Shown here piece by piece: positions 1-10,293 of a DNA stretch of 64,000 nt; the stretch's first letter is position 1, and every line of letters starts with the position of its first letter. Where the stretch lies: NCBI GenBank assembly GCA_028023455.1, contig JAQFVV010006208.1:7172963-7236962 (forward strand), given 5' to 3'. The DNA is from Epiperipatus broadwayi (lineage: Eukaryota; Onychophora; Udeonychophora; Euonychophora; Peripatidae). Below the pieces are notes generated by a model. It saw only the letters and a program-made list of their open reading frames with translations, made no database searches and had not been told where the DNA came from. The position numbers and the translations under genes were made by a program.

Positions 1-244
1 GATAGATGAAATAAAAAAATGTGCAGGGGTAATGTGGAGAAGGGAGACTAGAGATCGAGAAGATGGACTCAACTTGGAGAGAAATTCATCCTGTTGTGGA
101 TTGACAATGGTTGATGATGATAATGATGGTCTCAAAAATTAAATGTTTCTGGATTAAAGCTCAAACTGTCATCATTCCTGATACTCATATGTCACATGAC
201 TTCCAGAATAACTAAACATACAATTATTTTATTGTTATTCAATT

Positions 245-345
245 GTATTTAAAATTATTCAAACGGAAGTCAACCTCCAATAATGCGCTATTTCTTGCAT
301 ATTACATTTCTCCACGTATTCGCCCGCCAATAATTGTATTTGACA
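245..345. repeat. Solo arm of the fold-back repeat seen whole at 40936-41316
   Basis: The segment beginning ATTATTCAAACGGAAGTCAA is nearly identical to the left arm of the inverted repeat at 40936-41316. It also holds CAATAATGCGCTATTTCTT. Only one arm is present, so this is a truncated copy. Confidence 0.7.
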
Positions 346-736
346 AATTTAATATTTGAAACAAATTATAAATCAATAAAGGAAATAAACAAATAACAAT
401 TAAAAATAAACTAAGAGAAAAGGATTAGTTTTCATTCAATCATTGCCAACATTTGGCATAAAATAAAGGCATGAAAAGAGATTTGAAATCCAAGATAATT
501 TAAAAATAAGATAGATATAATAATGAAAACAGTGCAGATTATCATTTAATTAAAATGATAATAAAGCATTAACTTTTGTTTATAGACGCAATATCCCTAA
601 CTAATATTTGGGTAATTATTCTGGAACAGTGGCATTGCATCTATCCAATATGCCACCTCAGTTAGTAATTTAAATATATACCTTAGTAAGAAACAGTATA
701 TAAAAGTGGTTAAAAATTTTGATTATAATTGTGGTT

Positions 737-1172
737 TATTATAATTATATTTATAAAGCGCATACTCGTTACTTAAATAATATATATTACTATGTGCCTG
801 AAAAAATGACAGTAGGGACCTCTGCAAATCTTTAACACAAGATTTATTTAAAAGACAAGAGCAGCCACTCTTATCTAAACCTACTTCTCTAAATAAATTT
901 CGCAAGTGTTAATGTGTTATAGTATTTGTGGACTTAATTAGTGAGGTATTAAATAGCCTTACACTCTCAAATCAAAATGCTTTAGATTCTTCTACTTATT
1001 TAGAGAAGTAGGTTTAGATAAGAGTGGCCACTCTTGTCTTTTAAATAAATCTTGTGTTAAAGATTTGCAGAGATCCCTACTATCGTTTTTTCAGGCACAT
1101 AGTTTTAAGGTTGTAATCTTAATATATATTACTTTAAGTAATGAGTATGCGCTATATAAATATAATTATTAC
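737..1172. repeat. Fold-back repeat, two arms of about 165 bp, followed by a partial third copy
   Basis: The left arm (737-900) and right arm (998-1172) are near-perfect reverse complements, including TAGGGACCTCTGCAAATC and CTAAACCTACTTCTCTAAAT. The 95-bp spacer (903-997) recurs at about 1243-1335, followed by another right-arm copy to about 1480. So this locus holds an inverted pair plus a direct repeat. Diverged relatives lie at 45880-45980 and 51480-51720, which share GGGACCTCTA, a TTAAxxACAAGCTTA-like stretch and CTTCACTAATTAAGTTCAC. No coding region is visible. Confidence 0.85.
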
Positions 1173-1889
1173 AACTTTATATAATATCAATGGATTTCTA
1201 AGTATAAGATCTCAACACTGACTCATTGTAAATCAAAAGATTTTGCGAGTGTTAATGTGTTATAGTATTTGTGGACTTAATTAGTGAGGTATTGAATAGC
1301 CTTACGTTCTCAAATCAAAATGCTTTAGATTCTCCTATTTATTTAGAAAAGTAGGTTTAGATAAGAGTGGCCGCTCTTGTTTTTTAAATAAATCTTGTGT
1401 TAAAGATTTGCAGAGGTCCCTATTGTCATTTTTTCAGGTGCATAGTTTTAAGGTTGTAGCCTTAATATATATTAATTGTGGTTTATATAAATATGGAAGA
1501 ATACAAAGAATGTGGCATGCTGAAAAAGAAACTTAACAAATTGTATGAGAAGCCTAAAGATGAAAAGTATAAAAAAGGTAGAGATTTTTGAGGTTTGTTG
1601 TTTTGTTGTCAACTGTGCCAACTTTTGCTACATATTTGCAAAACAAACTATTAAAATATCACAGCAAAATATATTAAAATAATATTCAATAAATGCTAAA
1701 ATTAAGTCTTTGTTGATACGACAAACAAACAATATGTCCACCTATGATACAAAACTCTAAACTACATAAGTTAAAAATATTATCTCCAACACCTTTGTTA
1801 TGAAATATAATGATCCTTAACTTTATACACCCCATAAATTTATAACAATCAAATAATGTACGTTTCTACTTTATCATTTGATAGTAAAT

Positions 1890-2570
1890 CCTCGGAGAGT
1901 TTTGCCAGGCATATATGAAATAATAATAAGATCAGGACAAACTGTATATAGTTCCAACCAGCTCATTAATCTTCAGGTAACTGGTGCCTGGGACCGTTAT
2001 CCCCACTATGTCTTCCTGTGCCAACTCTCCATTATATATCTTTTCTGCTAACTGGCCAATGTGTCACACACAATTGTAAAAATGAAGAAAACCTTCTGTT
2101 TCTTTTTGTCCAATCTTTATATATCTCTGAATTTTTTCTTCTCCCTAATTAAATTCTGCACTTACAATTCAATTAGTGTATTTTAATTTATTTCATTTCT
2201 TGTCTTATTAATTCAAGTTATTTTTCCTCAATTTCTTATTTCGTTATTACAGATTTAATCAGCTCATTTTCTTTTTGTTAATTAAAAACAAACATATCTT
2301 ACATATTTTCTCTTTATCATTTTGAAACAAAAAAAAACCATACCTAATTATTTCTATTTATGCAAACACTTATACATTTATTCTCATTTCCTTAAGTCAT
2401 TCTTTTTCCCCAAATTCTTATTTCTTATCTTTTCTTGTGGGGTGCTTTTCTTTTTATTTTAAAATTCAACGTGCCTTTTAAAATACCAACTTTCTCATTT
2501 CTGATACTTCAAATTATATCGTAACATTTCTTTTTTACTCACACTTTTATATAAATATAATAGTTTATCT
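1890..2570 (-). mobile_element. Dispersed repeat family D, copy 1
   Basis: In reverse complement this resembles 14080-14660 and 29040-29660. Shared landmarks are a GAGTAAAAAAGAAATG-type start, AGAAGAAAAGATAAGAAAT, GAATTTAATTAG and ACCAGTTAC near the end. It is about 600 bp, A+T-rich, with no coding capacity seen. It is probably a non-autonomous transposon; the class is not determined. Confidence 0.55.
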
Positions 2571-2999
2571 ATTACGAAGATACTAAATGAATATAAACAA
2601 TAAATAATACAATTAATAAAACAACTGTATTAATGTAGAGAAAAATATTATATGTTAGTGCTGATTAGAATAATTTGATAATAATAAATTGGAAGAGGTA
2701 ATACATGAAAAGAGAGAAATAAAAATGGTTTTGGAGGAAATAAATCTTTAACTTAGTTAATATGGCTTCTAAATGCATTAAATTTATGCACAGAAATTTC
2801 TGACTTCATTTAAAGAGAAGCCATTTTACAAAGCTTCGAAATATGTTAATGGAATCATTAATATGATTAACTTTTAATTTTTTATTATTATTATAATGAT
2901 GATGATGATGAAATATACATATAACCATATTAGAGATGAGCTTTATTTTGTAAAATTATCAAAATATCCCTGGTGCATTTTCAACTACTTAATCATACT

Positions 3000-3325
3000 A
3001 GTCATAATCATGGCATTGATGGTGAAATGAAGATTGTAGAGAATTTGCATATTTGAATGCAAATAAGTTATTTATATTGGCCATTTTTTTTAAAAGGGGG
3101 ATGCAGGAATATTTTTTGTTAATTGCATGTTTATCTCTGGCAGTGGGCCAGACCTCTTTCACCTTCCACTTGGCATGGTTATATTCGAAGCAGACCACAC
3201 TGGTAGATGTCGGTTTGAAGGTGTGGTCAAGGTTGGATTCGTGCTCGTAGAAGATTGATTTGGCATCAGTTTGAGCTTTGGCACGGTTATATAGGTGTCG
3301 GTGTTGTGTAATTCGGGTGGATAGG
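3000..3325 (-). pseudogene. GC-richer coding-like remnant, unidentified
   Basis: The minus strand is open through about 3320-3000 and reads RAKAQTDAKSIFYEHESN, then HTFKPTSTSVVCFEY, then KWKVKEVWPTARDKHA. Base composition is clearly richer in G+C than the surroundings, so it looks like former protein-coding sequence. I do not recognise the family. It may be a transposon-encoded protein or a processed pseudogene. No start codon or splice signals support a live gene. Confidence 0.4.
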
Positions 3326-3459
3326 TTGGCATGAAATAATAAATTACATTTTTTTAAAAATGAGATTCAAATTATTCTTAAATAAAATAAAAAATATAAT
3401 TGATTTGATATTAACTTCTGAAAAAAGGAGGAAACAATTTTACAAAAGATGATTATAAT

Positions 3460-3570
3460 AACGTGAAAGGCTGAAACCTTTGACTTGTGCAGTCATTATT
3501 ACATCTAATTGGCTGTCATTTAAGCATTTTTAAGGCGCATCTGGCAAAGGTTTCAGCCTTTCACATTATT
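3460..3570. repeat. Short fold-back repeat
   Basis: GTGAAAGGCTGAAACCTTTG at about 3463 is mirrored by CAAAGGTTTCAGCCTTTCAC ending at about 3566, about 60 bp apart. It looks like a small palindromic MITE-like insertion in the intron. Confidence 0.8.
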
Positions 3571-3819
3571 ATTATCATCTCTTGCACTTAATAAATTAAA
3601 AGACGATTGTAAGGTTATAGAGAAAGCATTATATATTATTAAGATGATATGTTTTGAGGCCAAAGTCTCAAAATTATAAATTGGGGGAAAATTTTAATAG
3701 ATTTTGCTATATTAATTTTTAATGTAATTTTAATATTGTTAATTTAATTATATTAAATAAATTATATATTGTTTCTATTTAGTAGAAGCTTTATACATTG
3801 ATATGTATATATTTTTAAG

Positions 3820-3915
3820 TGCCAAGAGTAGCAGAACCTAAATACCCAGATACCGATCTAAAATGGAAACCACCAGAAGCTATAGAATATGATCGAAGAA
3901 GAGAAGATCGAGGAG
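3820..3915 (+). CDS. unc-89: Obscurin/Unc-89-like gene, linker exon before Fn3
   Basis: This is an internal coding exon of 96 nt. The acceptor is TTTTTAAG just before 3820 and the donor GT is at 3916-3917. It enters with two bases that complete a codon (phase 1) and leaves in phase 1, which matches the next exon exactly. The reading includes KYPDTDLKW and YDRRREDRGG, a charged linker rich in Pro, Asp and Arg with no domain I recognise. Its role is inferred from position: it leads into the Fn3 exon 129 bases downstream. It does not make an ORF of useful length alone, so the evidence is the splice signals and the unbroken frame with 4045-4383. Confidence 0.75.
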
Positions 3916-4044
3916 GTATTAATGATTAAAAACAAAAATTTTTTTTTTCTATTTATTAAAAAAAAAATTCTGATTTTATAATTTTAATTTGAACTTATTA
4001 AATATATGTTTTCTATATAATAATTGTAAATATTTTATTTCTAG

Positions 4045-4383
4045 GTGCTCCTTGGCCTATCCCTGATGCTCCCATCATATCTCACATGACTGACAGGCAT
4101 CTTCGTTTATCCTGGAAACCATCTTTGCCTGTAGCTCCAAGATATGCTCCTATTTCTTACATTATAGAAATGTGTGAGTTACCTGGAAAAGATTGGGATA
4201 CTATTAAAAGAGGTATTATGAATCCTGTCTGTGATGTTGGAATGCTTAAACCAGGAGTTGATTACAAATTCCGAGTAAGAGCAGAAAACATGTATGGCAT
4301 CAGTGATCCCTCTCCTAGTGCAGTTACTCTAAGAGATAAACTAGAACCAAACATTCCTAAACCATATGTACCAAAAATGCCAG
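4045..4383 (+). CDS. unc-89: Obscurin/Unc-89-like gene, fibronectin type III exon
   Basis: A 339-nt exon, phase 1 to phase 1, with acceptor TTTCTAG and donor GTAAAA. It encodes one fibronectin type III domain of about 95 residues. The start is proline-rich (APWPIPDAP), the B-strand Trp is in LRLSWKP, then comes YIIEMCE, and the F-G region reads YKFRVRAENMYGISDPS, the typical Fn3 Tyr and 'RVRAENxxGxSxPS' signature. In sarcomeric giants Fn3 modules are mechanical or binding spacers. A single Fn3 followed by Ig domains and a kinase fits the C-terminal part of obscurin/Unc-89. The open frame runs on past the donor to about 4445, but that tail is intron. Confidence 0.92.
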
Positions 4384-4523
4384 GTAAAATATATCTTTTT
4401 ACAAAATTGATTAATATTATTAACGTTAGCAATAAAGTTATTTAAATACAGAAATACGATTTTCATTATATGTTTATTATAATATTTGCATAATAGTATT
4501 TTGGATAATTAATAATAGTAGAG

Positions 4524-5082
4524 CAGGGATGGGCAAACAGTGGCCCGCAGACCACATGCGACCCGCTAAGAGTTTTTTTGCAGCCCACCAAGACAGTCAG
4601 AAAAATCCACCTGGAACCTATATTTCCTTCCCATGCATGACCGAAGAATCTTCTTATATTTCCCACTAGGAGGCCACATCAATACACATCTGCAGTGTAA
4701 ATATGATACACAGTGCTTTTCCAGTTGATCTGATTAATTTCAATTTTGTCTTTACAACAGTAAATATATAAATTTCCAACTTTAGTGAAACCATGAACCA
4801 CCTGAAAAAATGTAAAATCGGTGATGAAAATCGTGTGTTTAATGAAGAATGGACAAACAAATATTTCTTTGGAAATACAGGGAATAAAACAGTGTGTTTA
4901 TTGTGTCATGAAAAAAGGTGTGGCTTCCGCTACCACAAAGTGGCCCCCGACACGGCCCTCCGCTATCACAAAGTGGCCCCTGACACGGCCCACTGCTACC
5001 ACAAAGTGGTCCCCGACACAGCCCTCTGCTAACCTCCGCTTCCACAAAGTGGCCCCCAAGCCAAAACAATTGCCCACCCCTG
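4524..5082 (+). mobile_element. Non-autonomous hAT element with perfect 8-bp target duplication
   Basis: The 559-bp element starts CAGGGATGGGCAAAC and ends TTGCCCACCCCTG, imperfect terminal inverted repeats of the hAT type. Both ends are flanked by the 8-bp duplication TAGTAGAG (4516-4523 and 5083-5090), the length expected of hAT transposases. Inside, the + strand from 4793 encodes NHLKKCKIGDE, FNEEWTNKYFF and CLLCHEK, the N-terminal zinc-finger region of GTF2IRD2/ZBED5-like transposases. A short tandem repeat of CACAAAGTGGCCCC-type units follows. The transposase core is absent, so the copy is an internally deleted derivative. A sister copy lies at 35195-35668. Confidence 0.9.
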
Positions 5083-5299
5083 TAGTAGAGTATTTATATT
5101 GTTTAGCAGTACAGAAAAGATAATGATCTTCATTATCAGCAATCTAAGAAGATTGCCATTAATGTAAAATTTAACAATGTGATCTGTCTCCCTCACATTA
5201 AATAACATTGAAGATCTTGATTTGCAATCATTATTGACCATTGCTGAATAAAAATCTCTCCATAAATCTCTAATCCATGGCTTTTTTTTGTTCATAATA

Positions 5300-5640
5300 C
5301 TTCAATAAATTTCTTCATCTCATTTATTCAGACACAGGTAGTAAACCTTCTGTATTCTCTTATGCTTTAATTTAAGATTTCAACTGTCCATCTATTATCA
5401 TCTTTTCTAACCATAATAATATGTGTTCATATTGCCTCTGAATTCTTTCACAGATGTAAATGATACTGGTTTATTCTTTCACCCTCTTATTTTACTTTTG
5501 ATTCCTTGTTACTCCTAAGACATTTCTTTTTTAATACTTTGCTATACGATCTAAAATCTTTGTATTACGTTTCTATTATGTCTAAATCTCAGATTCATAA
5601 GTAAGTACAGGTAAAAATCTTTTTCAAAGTCACAGGTATA
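5300..5640 (-). mobile_element. RTE-like LINE, 3' fragment
   Basis: The plus sequence CAACTGTCCATCTATTATCA, CTTGTTACTCCTAAGACAT and CAGATTCATAAGTAAGTAC closely parallels 11150-11390, which reads as the C-terminal part of an RTE-type reverse transcriptase on the minus strand. This copy is more decayed. Confidence 0.6.
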
Positions 5641-6015
5641 TTTTGTTTTAACATTATTTGTAGCAAAGAAGTTTAATTTATTGATGAATTACATCTAGTA
5701 TATCTTTATCAGATTATTAATTACATATATATTTAAAATTGATAACTTTTCTAATTCATTAATAACAATCTTCCTTTTTTTTAAAAAAAAACAAATATGT
5801 TATTTGCAAAACCTAATGATTTAAATAATTTCCATTTATGTTTATTTCTAAAGCGTTCTAATTTAATTTAAGAATAAGAAAAACATAGACTTCCCAATTA
5901 AACAAGTAATATTTCTAAATGTGCTAAAATGCAGGCAATGGTGAAGCTAAGTACAACCACTAAAGATCACATGATCACCATTTATTATGCTTGCTCATAA
6001 CTGTTATTAAAATAG

Positions 6016-6298
6016 GCAAAACTCTCCATACAGTAATGCCCTCAGTGCAAGCCAGAATAATCAATGAATGCAGGAAAGTGCATAAAATCCCTATCTAGTG
6101 CCTACTCAGTCAATATCCCCAAAATAGTTTCTAGCTGTGGCTTTCATCAGTGAGGAAGCAAAGCTACAAGCTAGAAACCAGTCTGGGGATATTGGATGAG
6201 TAGGCACTAGATAGGGATTTTATTCACAAGCCTTCTGGCATCCATCGATTACTCTGGCTTGCACTGAGTGGCACTACTGTATGGACAGTTTTGCTTGT
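6016..6298. repeat. Family A fold-back element carrying a hammerhead motif
   Basis: The left arm starts GCAAAACTCTCCATACAGTA, and the right arm ends ACTGTATGGACAGTTTTGC. Both arms contain CACTCAGTGCAAGCCAGA-like and CCCTATCTAGTGCCTACTCA blocks. The same blocks recur at 7012-7303, 15573-15840, 41485-41580, 59162-59400 and 59580-59800, which defines a dispersed family. The element is preceded by AAAGATCACATGATCACC, a motif found at the edge of most family members. Confidence 0.85.
6111..6159 (-). ncRNA. Hammerhead ribozyme motif, family A, degenerate
   Basis: On the minus strand the core CUGAUGA is followed by a short hairpin (AGC pairing with GCU around CACA) and GAAAC. Stem I pairs UCCUCA with UGGGGA. 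The expected ACU/AGU stem III reads ACUAUU, so U16.1 pairing is damaged and self-cleavage is unlikely. Confidence 0.5.
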
Positions 6299-6446
6299 TT
6301 AAAGCTAAGTACAAATTGTAATATTGATTGACTGAGCGCTTTCGACAAGTTTTATCTTTTCATAATCATAGCAAATGGGTTGTGTGAATATGATAGAAAA
6401 GGTATGTGATGAATATTTAAATATATTCAAATTGTCTTGCATTGGG

Positions 6447-6530
6447 GGTCGAGAGGTCAGCGCGACCGCCTTGCACTTGCAGGCAGTTGCCCGAGTTGCG
6501 GGTTCGCGTCCCGGCCGATGCTATGACATT
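6447..6530 (+). mobile_element. tRNA-derived SINE-like unit
   Basis: GGGGTCGAGAGGTCAGCGCG resembles the D-arm/A-box half of a tRNA, and GCGGGTTCGCGTCCCG resembles the T-arm/B-box (GGTTCGxxxCC). The unit ends GGCCGATGCTATGACAT followed by an A-rich run. It is much richer in G+C than its surroundings. A reverse-oriented relative at 37085-37172 ends with the same GGCCGATGCT..TGACAT, so it is a mobile family and not a tRNA gene. Confidence 0.75.
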
Positions 6531-7011
6531 TAAAAAAATATATATATATATTCAAATTGGATTAGAAAGTCCACCTTTTGGAAAGAGATTTGTAAAATGC
6601 ATTCCATAAAACTGCTCTAAGAAAAATTGTACAGTGTTATTAATATTAATCTTACTAGTAATCCCATGTAATCTAATCATTGCAGTTGTATTTTGATAAA
6701 TATTTTTCCGAATTTGACAATATCTGTATCTATGTCTTAGAGTTCCAGAGCTTGAATCACTTAGGCAAAGTTTATAAATTCAAATGCCTTTTGTTATCTG
6801 TAAATCTAGTGCAAAAAAAAGTAACTCATATTCATTGTTTTTTTTATTATTAATAATTATTTGTGATATTGTTATATAATTATTTGTAAATCTATCTTCT
6901 TTTTTTATTGGTTAGTAATGAATTGTAATGATCTTAGTAAAGCTTTTATGTAGAACTGACAGAAAGAACCACTAAAACATCGCACAGCTTACCCAGTCTG
7001 TTAAAACAATG

Positions 7012-7303
7012 CAAATCTTTCCATACAATAGTAACAACCAGGATAAGCCATAGTCATCAAAGGGTGCTAAATTTGTGCATCAAAATCCCTATCTAATGCC
7101 TACTAATCTAATATCTCCAGACTAGTTTATAAGTACAGTGATCTCAGATCCAAGGCTCCTCACTGATGAAAACCAAAAACTAGAAACTATTTTGGGGATA
7201 TTGGCTGAGTAGGCTCTATATAGGGATTTTATGTACAAACTTTCCGTATCCATTGATTACGAAGGTTTGCACTTGGTGGCACTACTGTACGGAGAGTTTG
7301 GTA
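7012..7303. repeat. Family A fold-back element, diverged copy
   Basis: The right half (GCACTTGGTGGCACTACTGT) and the left half (TCCATACAATAGTAACAACC) are a diverged inverted pair of the family also seen at 6016-6298, with the ATCCCTATCTAATGCCTACT block in both halves. Confidence 0.7.
7150..7204 (+). ncRNA. Hammerhead ribozyme motif, family A, degenerate
   Basis: CCAAGGCTCCTCA is followed by CTGATGA and later TAGAAAC, with TTGGGGATATTGG closing stem I. Stem II (AAACC..) no longer pairs well, and stem III reads ACUAUU instead of ACUAGU. It is recognisable but probably inactive. Confidence 0.5.
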
Positions 7304-8120
7304 CTCTTATTAAAACTCAGTACTCTAATCCTAACTCAAGGCCCACAAAGATGCCATTATCTAGAAATTTAGCAGGCTAAGTTCAGTGTAGAGCTGTAAT
7401 CATCATCAGTGATCTGTGACTGGGATAACCTAAATAAATCAGTCGGAAAATGATATAGGGAATAAGAATTATATTACCTAAAATTAGTAGTGTATAAAAT
7501 GTAGAATATAAAAATTTATAAGGGATAAATGTCCTTTGATAATGACGATTTTATGAAACCACTGTTATTGATCTAATGGGAGTATATTTTTTTACATTAA
7601 GATATGATAGCTGAGACTTAGATGAGGTTAAAGAACCAACTAATCTTGATTTACGCAGTGTGTATCCTAGGTCAGGATTATATAATAATGATCGAATCAA
7701 TGTTCCCACATAAAGAAAAAAAATAAAAACTATGTACCATTATACAAATAGGCAATCAATATGTGACTGGTGTGTTCCTAGTTATTTCTCTATCTTTTCT
7801 AATTTGCAGTTACAATAAGTCATATATCACATGACCTAATTTAACAAGCTTTGCAAATATCCCCAACCCTATATTCTGCAAAACTTGTTAAGAGCTTATT
7901 TGCAAGTTTTATATATATATAATGCATAATGTTAAGCAGATATAAGTATTACAAATAGAAATTCAATTAACTTTAAACTATATTAGTCACATTTCCCATC
8001 ACCACTGTGAATAATAACTACTAAACAGAAAAAAATATACTTTTTCTGAGGCCTGGTTTGAATTTATATATAAAGGGTTATATAATAAGTGTAATAATGC
8101 TCAAGGCTAAATTAAGAAAT

Positions 8121-8286
8121 CTTTAAAAACGAGTCAACACTTAGACAATATCAATAACAATTAACAATTTCAAACTGTTGTCAAGGCAACCTACTTTATT
8201 ATTAAAAGGAAATTGCCTTGACAACAGTTTCAAATCATTGATTGTTATTGATATTTGAATTGTGTAAGTGCTAGCTGGTTTTTAAG
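8121..8286. repeat. Palindromic repeat, 'TTGTCAAGGCAACC' family
   Basis: GAGTCAACACTTAGACAAT at the left is mirrored at the right end, and CAACTGTTGTCAAGGCAACC-like arms meet near 8190-8215. The same element lies at 28115-28296, and arm-derived arrays fill 34055-34560. Both whole copies are preceded by AATGCTCAAGGCTAAAT. Confidence 0.85.
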
Positions 8287-9312
8287 AGGGTTATGTGTAC
8301 TATATATCTTTTTATGCAGGCCAAAAAAAAAAAACTCTTACCCTCATAGTAATGATATGATAAGTTACTTGGGAAGTCAAGTGACATTGGAGCACATCAT
8401 TTATAGTCATTTAGTTAAATTGGATTTGGTTTTCCTCAATTGGACATTGATCTAAAAATTTTTAATCATTAACTCTGTTGCTGTCATTAACACAGTGTTT
8501 TCAATATCATTACGTAATTATTTATTTGCAAAATAAAACATAGAAATTAATTATAATTCAGACAATACACTAAATACTAAAAATTATGGTTTCTATATAT
8601 CTAAGCTTACTGTAATCGTTTAGATTAATAAATAACGGAGAAAGCATTCATAACCTAAAATCGATAGTAAAGATCTACATGAATATACAATGTGCTAAAA
8701 CTTATAAGCCCTAAAAAGCCCTCAGTAATTTATAGTAATGCTTTTAATATTTTTTGTCAGAATGATAGGACATCTCAAGAATACTTACTGAATGCAAATC
8801 TGTTAGTTTTAATTTTTTGCGATCAAGCTGCGAAATAAAAGACATTTCGTAAAATTTTGGTGAAATTTTTAAATTTAATTATTAGAGTCTTCTCTAGGAT
8901 TGGAGTATTAAGTTAGATACTGTAAAGTTCATAACAAACATATGATTATAATTACTAGAAAAATACACTCTACTAATCCCTTGGGTTAAACAATGTCCAT
9001 ATAGCTTTCTCTTATGCTAAATACTGTCATTTTGTATTTATTGATACCCATCACACAGATTTCACAATATAACAATCACACAGATTTATTTTGTAGGTGC
9101 TAGACTTTTTTAGTATTTTTCTTTTGTATATAAATAGATGTGATTTCTGAGATGAATGAATGTCTAATCAAAATAAGAGTCATAGATCACATGACCCTAT
9201 ACTCTTAAGCTTGTAAGTTATAAACAGTGAGGATTGTCGATTCCTCGACAAGCTTTGTGATAAATGCTTAGCTAGAGAAAGCATTTAAAATATCTCTGTC
9301 AGGCCCCCCCCC

Positions 9313-9360
9313 AAACCTCTGACCGTGGTTTCGTGCTCTGGCACTCCTCAGAGAGGTATT
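9313..9360 (-). ncRNA. Hammerhead ribozyme, full consensus core
   Basis: Read on the minus strand: the stem I left side ACCUCU is followed by CUGAGGA (CUGANGA consensus). A 4-bp stem II, GUGC with GCAC, closes the loop CAGA, then GAAA. Stem III is ACC with GGU around a two-base loop, then C17, and the stem I right side is AGAGGU. Every conserved core base is present, including the A15.1-U16.1 pair and a GUC cleavage triplet; predicted cleavage is between plus-strand positions 9321 and 9320. It is the best-preserved member of its subfamily. Activity was not tested; the fold was worked out by eye. Confidence 0.82.
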
Positions 9361-9410
9361 AGGGTAGGTTCAGATGAACGTACCCTAGCACCTCTGATAT
9401 TTTAATCTAT

Positions 9411-9463
9411 CCTAGCACCTCTCTGAGGGGTACCAGAGCACGAAACCATGGTCAGAGGTTTGG
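9411..9463 (+). ncRNA. Hammerhead ribozyme motif, partner copy with core mutation
   Basis: This is the mirror copy of 9313-9360. Stem I (ACCUCU/AGAGGU) and stem III (ACCA/UGGU) are intact, but the core reads CUGAGGG instead of CUGAGGA, and stem II has one mismatch. The A9 change should disable cleavage. Confidence 0.65.
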
Positions 9464-9744
9464 GGGGGGGGGGCTCCTGACAGAGATATTTTAAATGCTT
9501 TCTCTAGCTAAGCATTTATCACAAAGCTTGTTGAGGAATTGAATGAATGTCTTTTTTGTAAAATTTGCTGCCATTAATATATTATTATAGTATTTTTGAA
9601 GTATAGTGACAATGGAATAGAGTATAGTTTATTTTTCAATAAGCTGATTTGATTGGCACAATTACTATGTTAGCAATTATAAAATGGTTCTTGATGTTTT
9701 CCTGAAGGTTTGTAATGATGGTATTTTAGTTGTATTTATATATT

Positions 9745-10293
9745 GGACTATTTCCGTCATCTAATATGAGTATTGAATGTCTTTAGAAAAATTTAACTTT
9801 ATTTAAATATTCCAAATACATTCAACTGTTAGTAATAGCCCACAGGTTAGTATATGCACAAGGTTTCAAGAGGTATTATTCTTTTCTCTTCTTCAGGTGT
9901 TTGCTGGCCTGACCAATGACAGTACTAGCATGGAAATCGAACCTGGACCTCCCATCTTCTTCATGTGTTGTTGGCCTGACCAGTGACAGTACTAGAATGC
10001 TAATTGAATCTGGACCTTTAGATTCTTTGGCAGGATGGCTCAGTTGGTTACAGTGTTGCCTTAAAATTCAATACTCAAAGAATCTAAAGGTGGAGGTTCG
10101 ATTCCCATACTAGTACTGTCACTGGACAGGCCAGCAACACCTGAAGAAGAGGAGAGAATAATATCTCTCAAAACTTTGTGCATATTCTAAACTATGTGCT
10201 ATTACTAACAGTTGAATGTGTTTGGAATATTTAAATAAAGTTAAATTTTTCTAAAGACATTCAATACTCATATTAGATGATGGAAATTGTCCA
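9745..10293. repeat. Large fold-back repeat enclosing a tRNA-like unit
   Basis: The left outer arm has CATCTAATATGAGTATTGAA and the right outer arm ATTCAATACTCATATTAGAT. Inner arm blocks include CTTCTTCAGGTGTTTGCTGG mirrored at 10125-10150, and CAGTGACAGTACTAG twice on the left. The centre holds the tRNA-like unit at about 10020-10110. The repeated left inner block (GCCTGACCA-TGACAGTACTAG at about 9907 and 9973) suggests internal duplication. Confidence 0.85.
10020..10112 (+). mobile_element. tRNA-like (SINE-type) core inside a palindrome
   Basis: GGATGGCTCAGTTGGTTAC matches the polymerase III A-box (TGGCTCAGTTGG) and GAGGTTCGATTCCC the B-box. About 55 bases separate the boxes, longer than in a standard tRNA, and no convincing cloverleaf closes, so I call it SINE-derived rather than a tRNA gene. 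Confidence 0.6.

Larger units (their letters stand above)
9238..9537. repeat. Palindrome with two head-to-head hammerhead ribozymes
   Basis: The arms run from TTCCTCGACAAGCTTTGTG to the mirrored CACAAAGCTTGTTGAGGAA over about 300 bp. Each contains AGCATTTAAAATATCTCTGT and a C- or G-run. The two hammerhead motifs (9313-9360 minus, 9411-9463 plus) point away from the centre. About 60 bp upstream lies AGATCACATGACC, the edge motif shared with the other family members. Confidence 0.9.

Noticed and set aside
6447-6530. Functional tRNA gene
   Set aside because: No closed acceptor stem and no plausible 7-base anticodon loop; a diverged sister copy points to a SINE.
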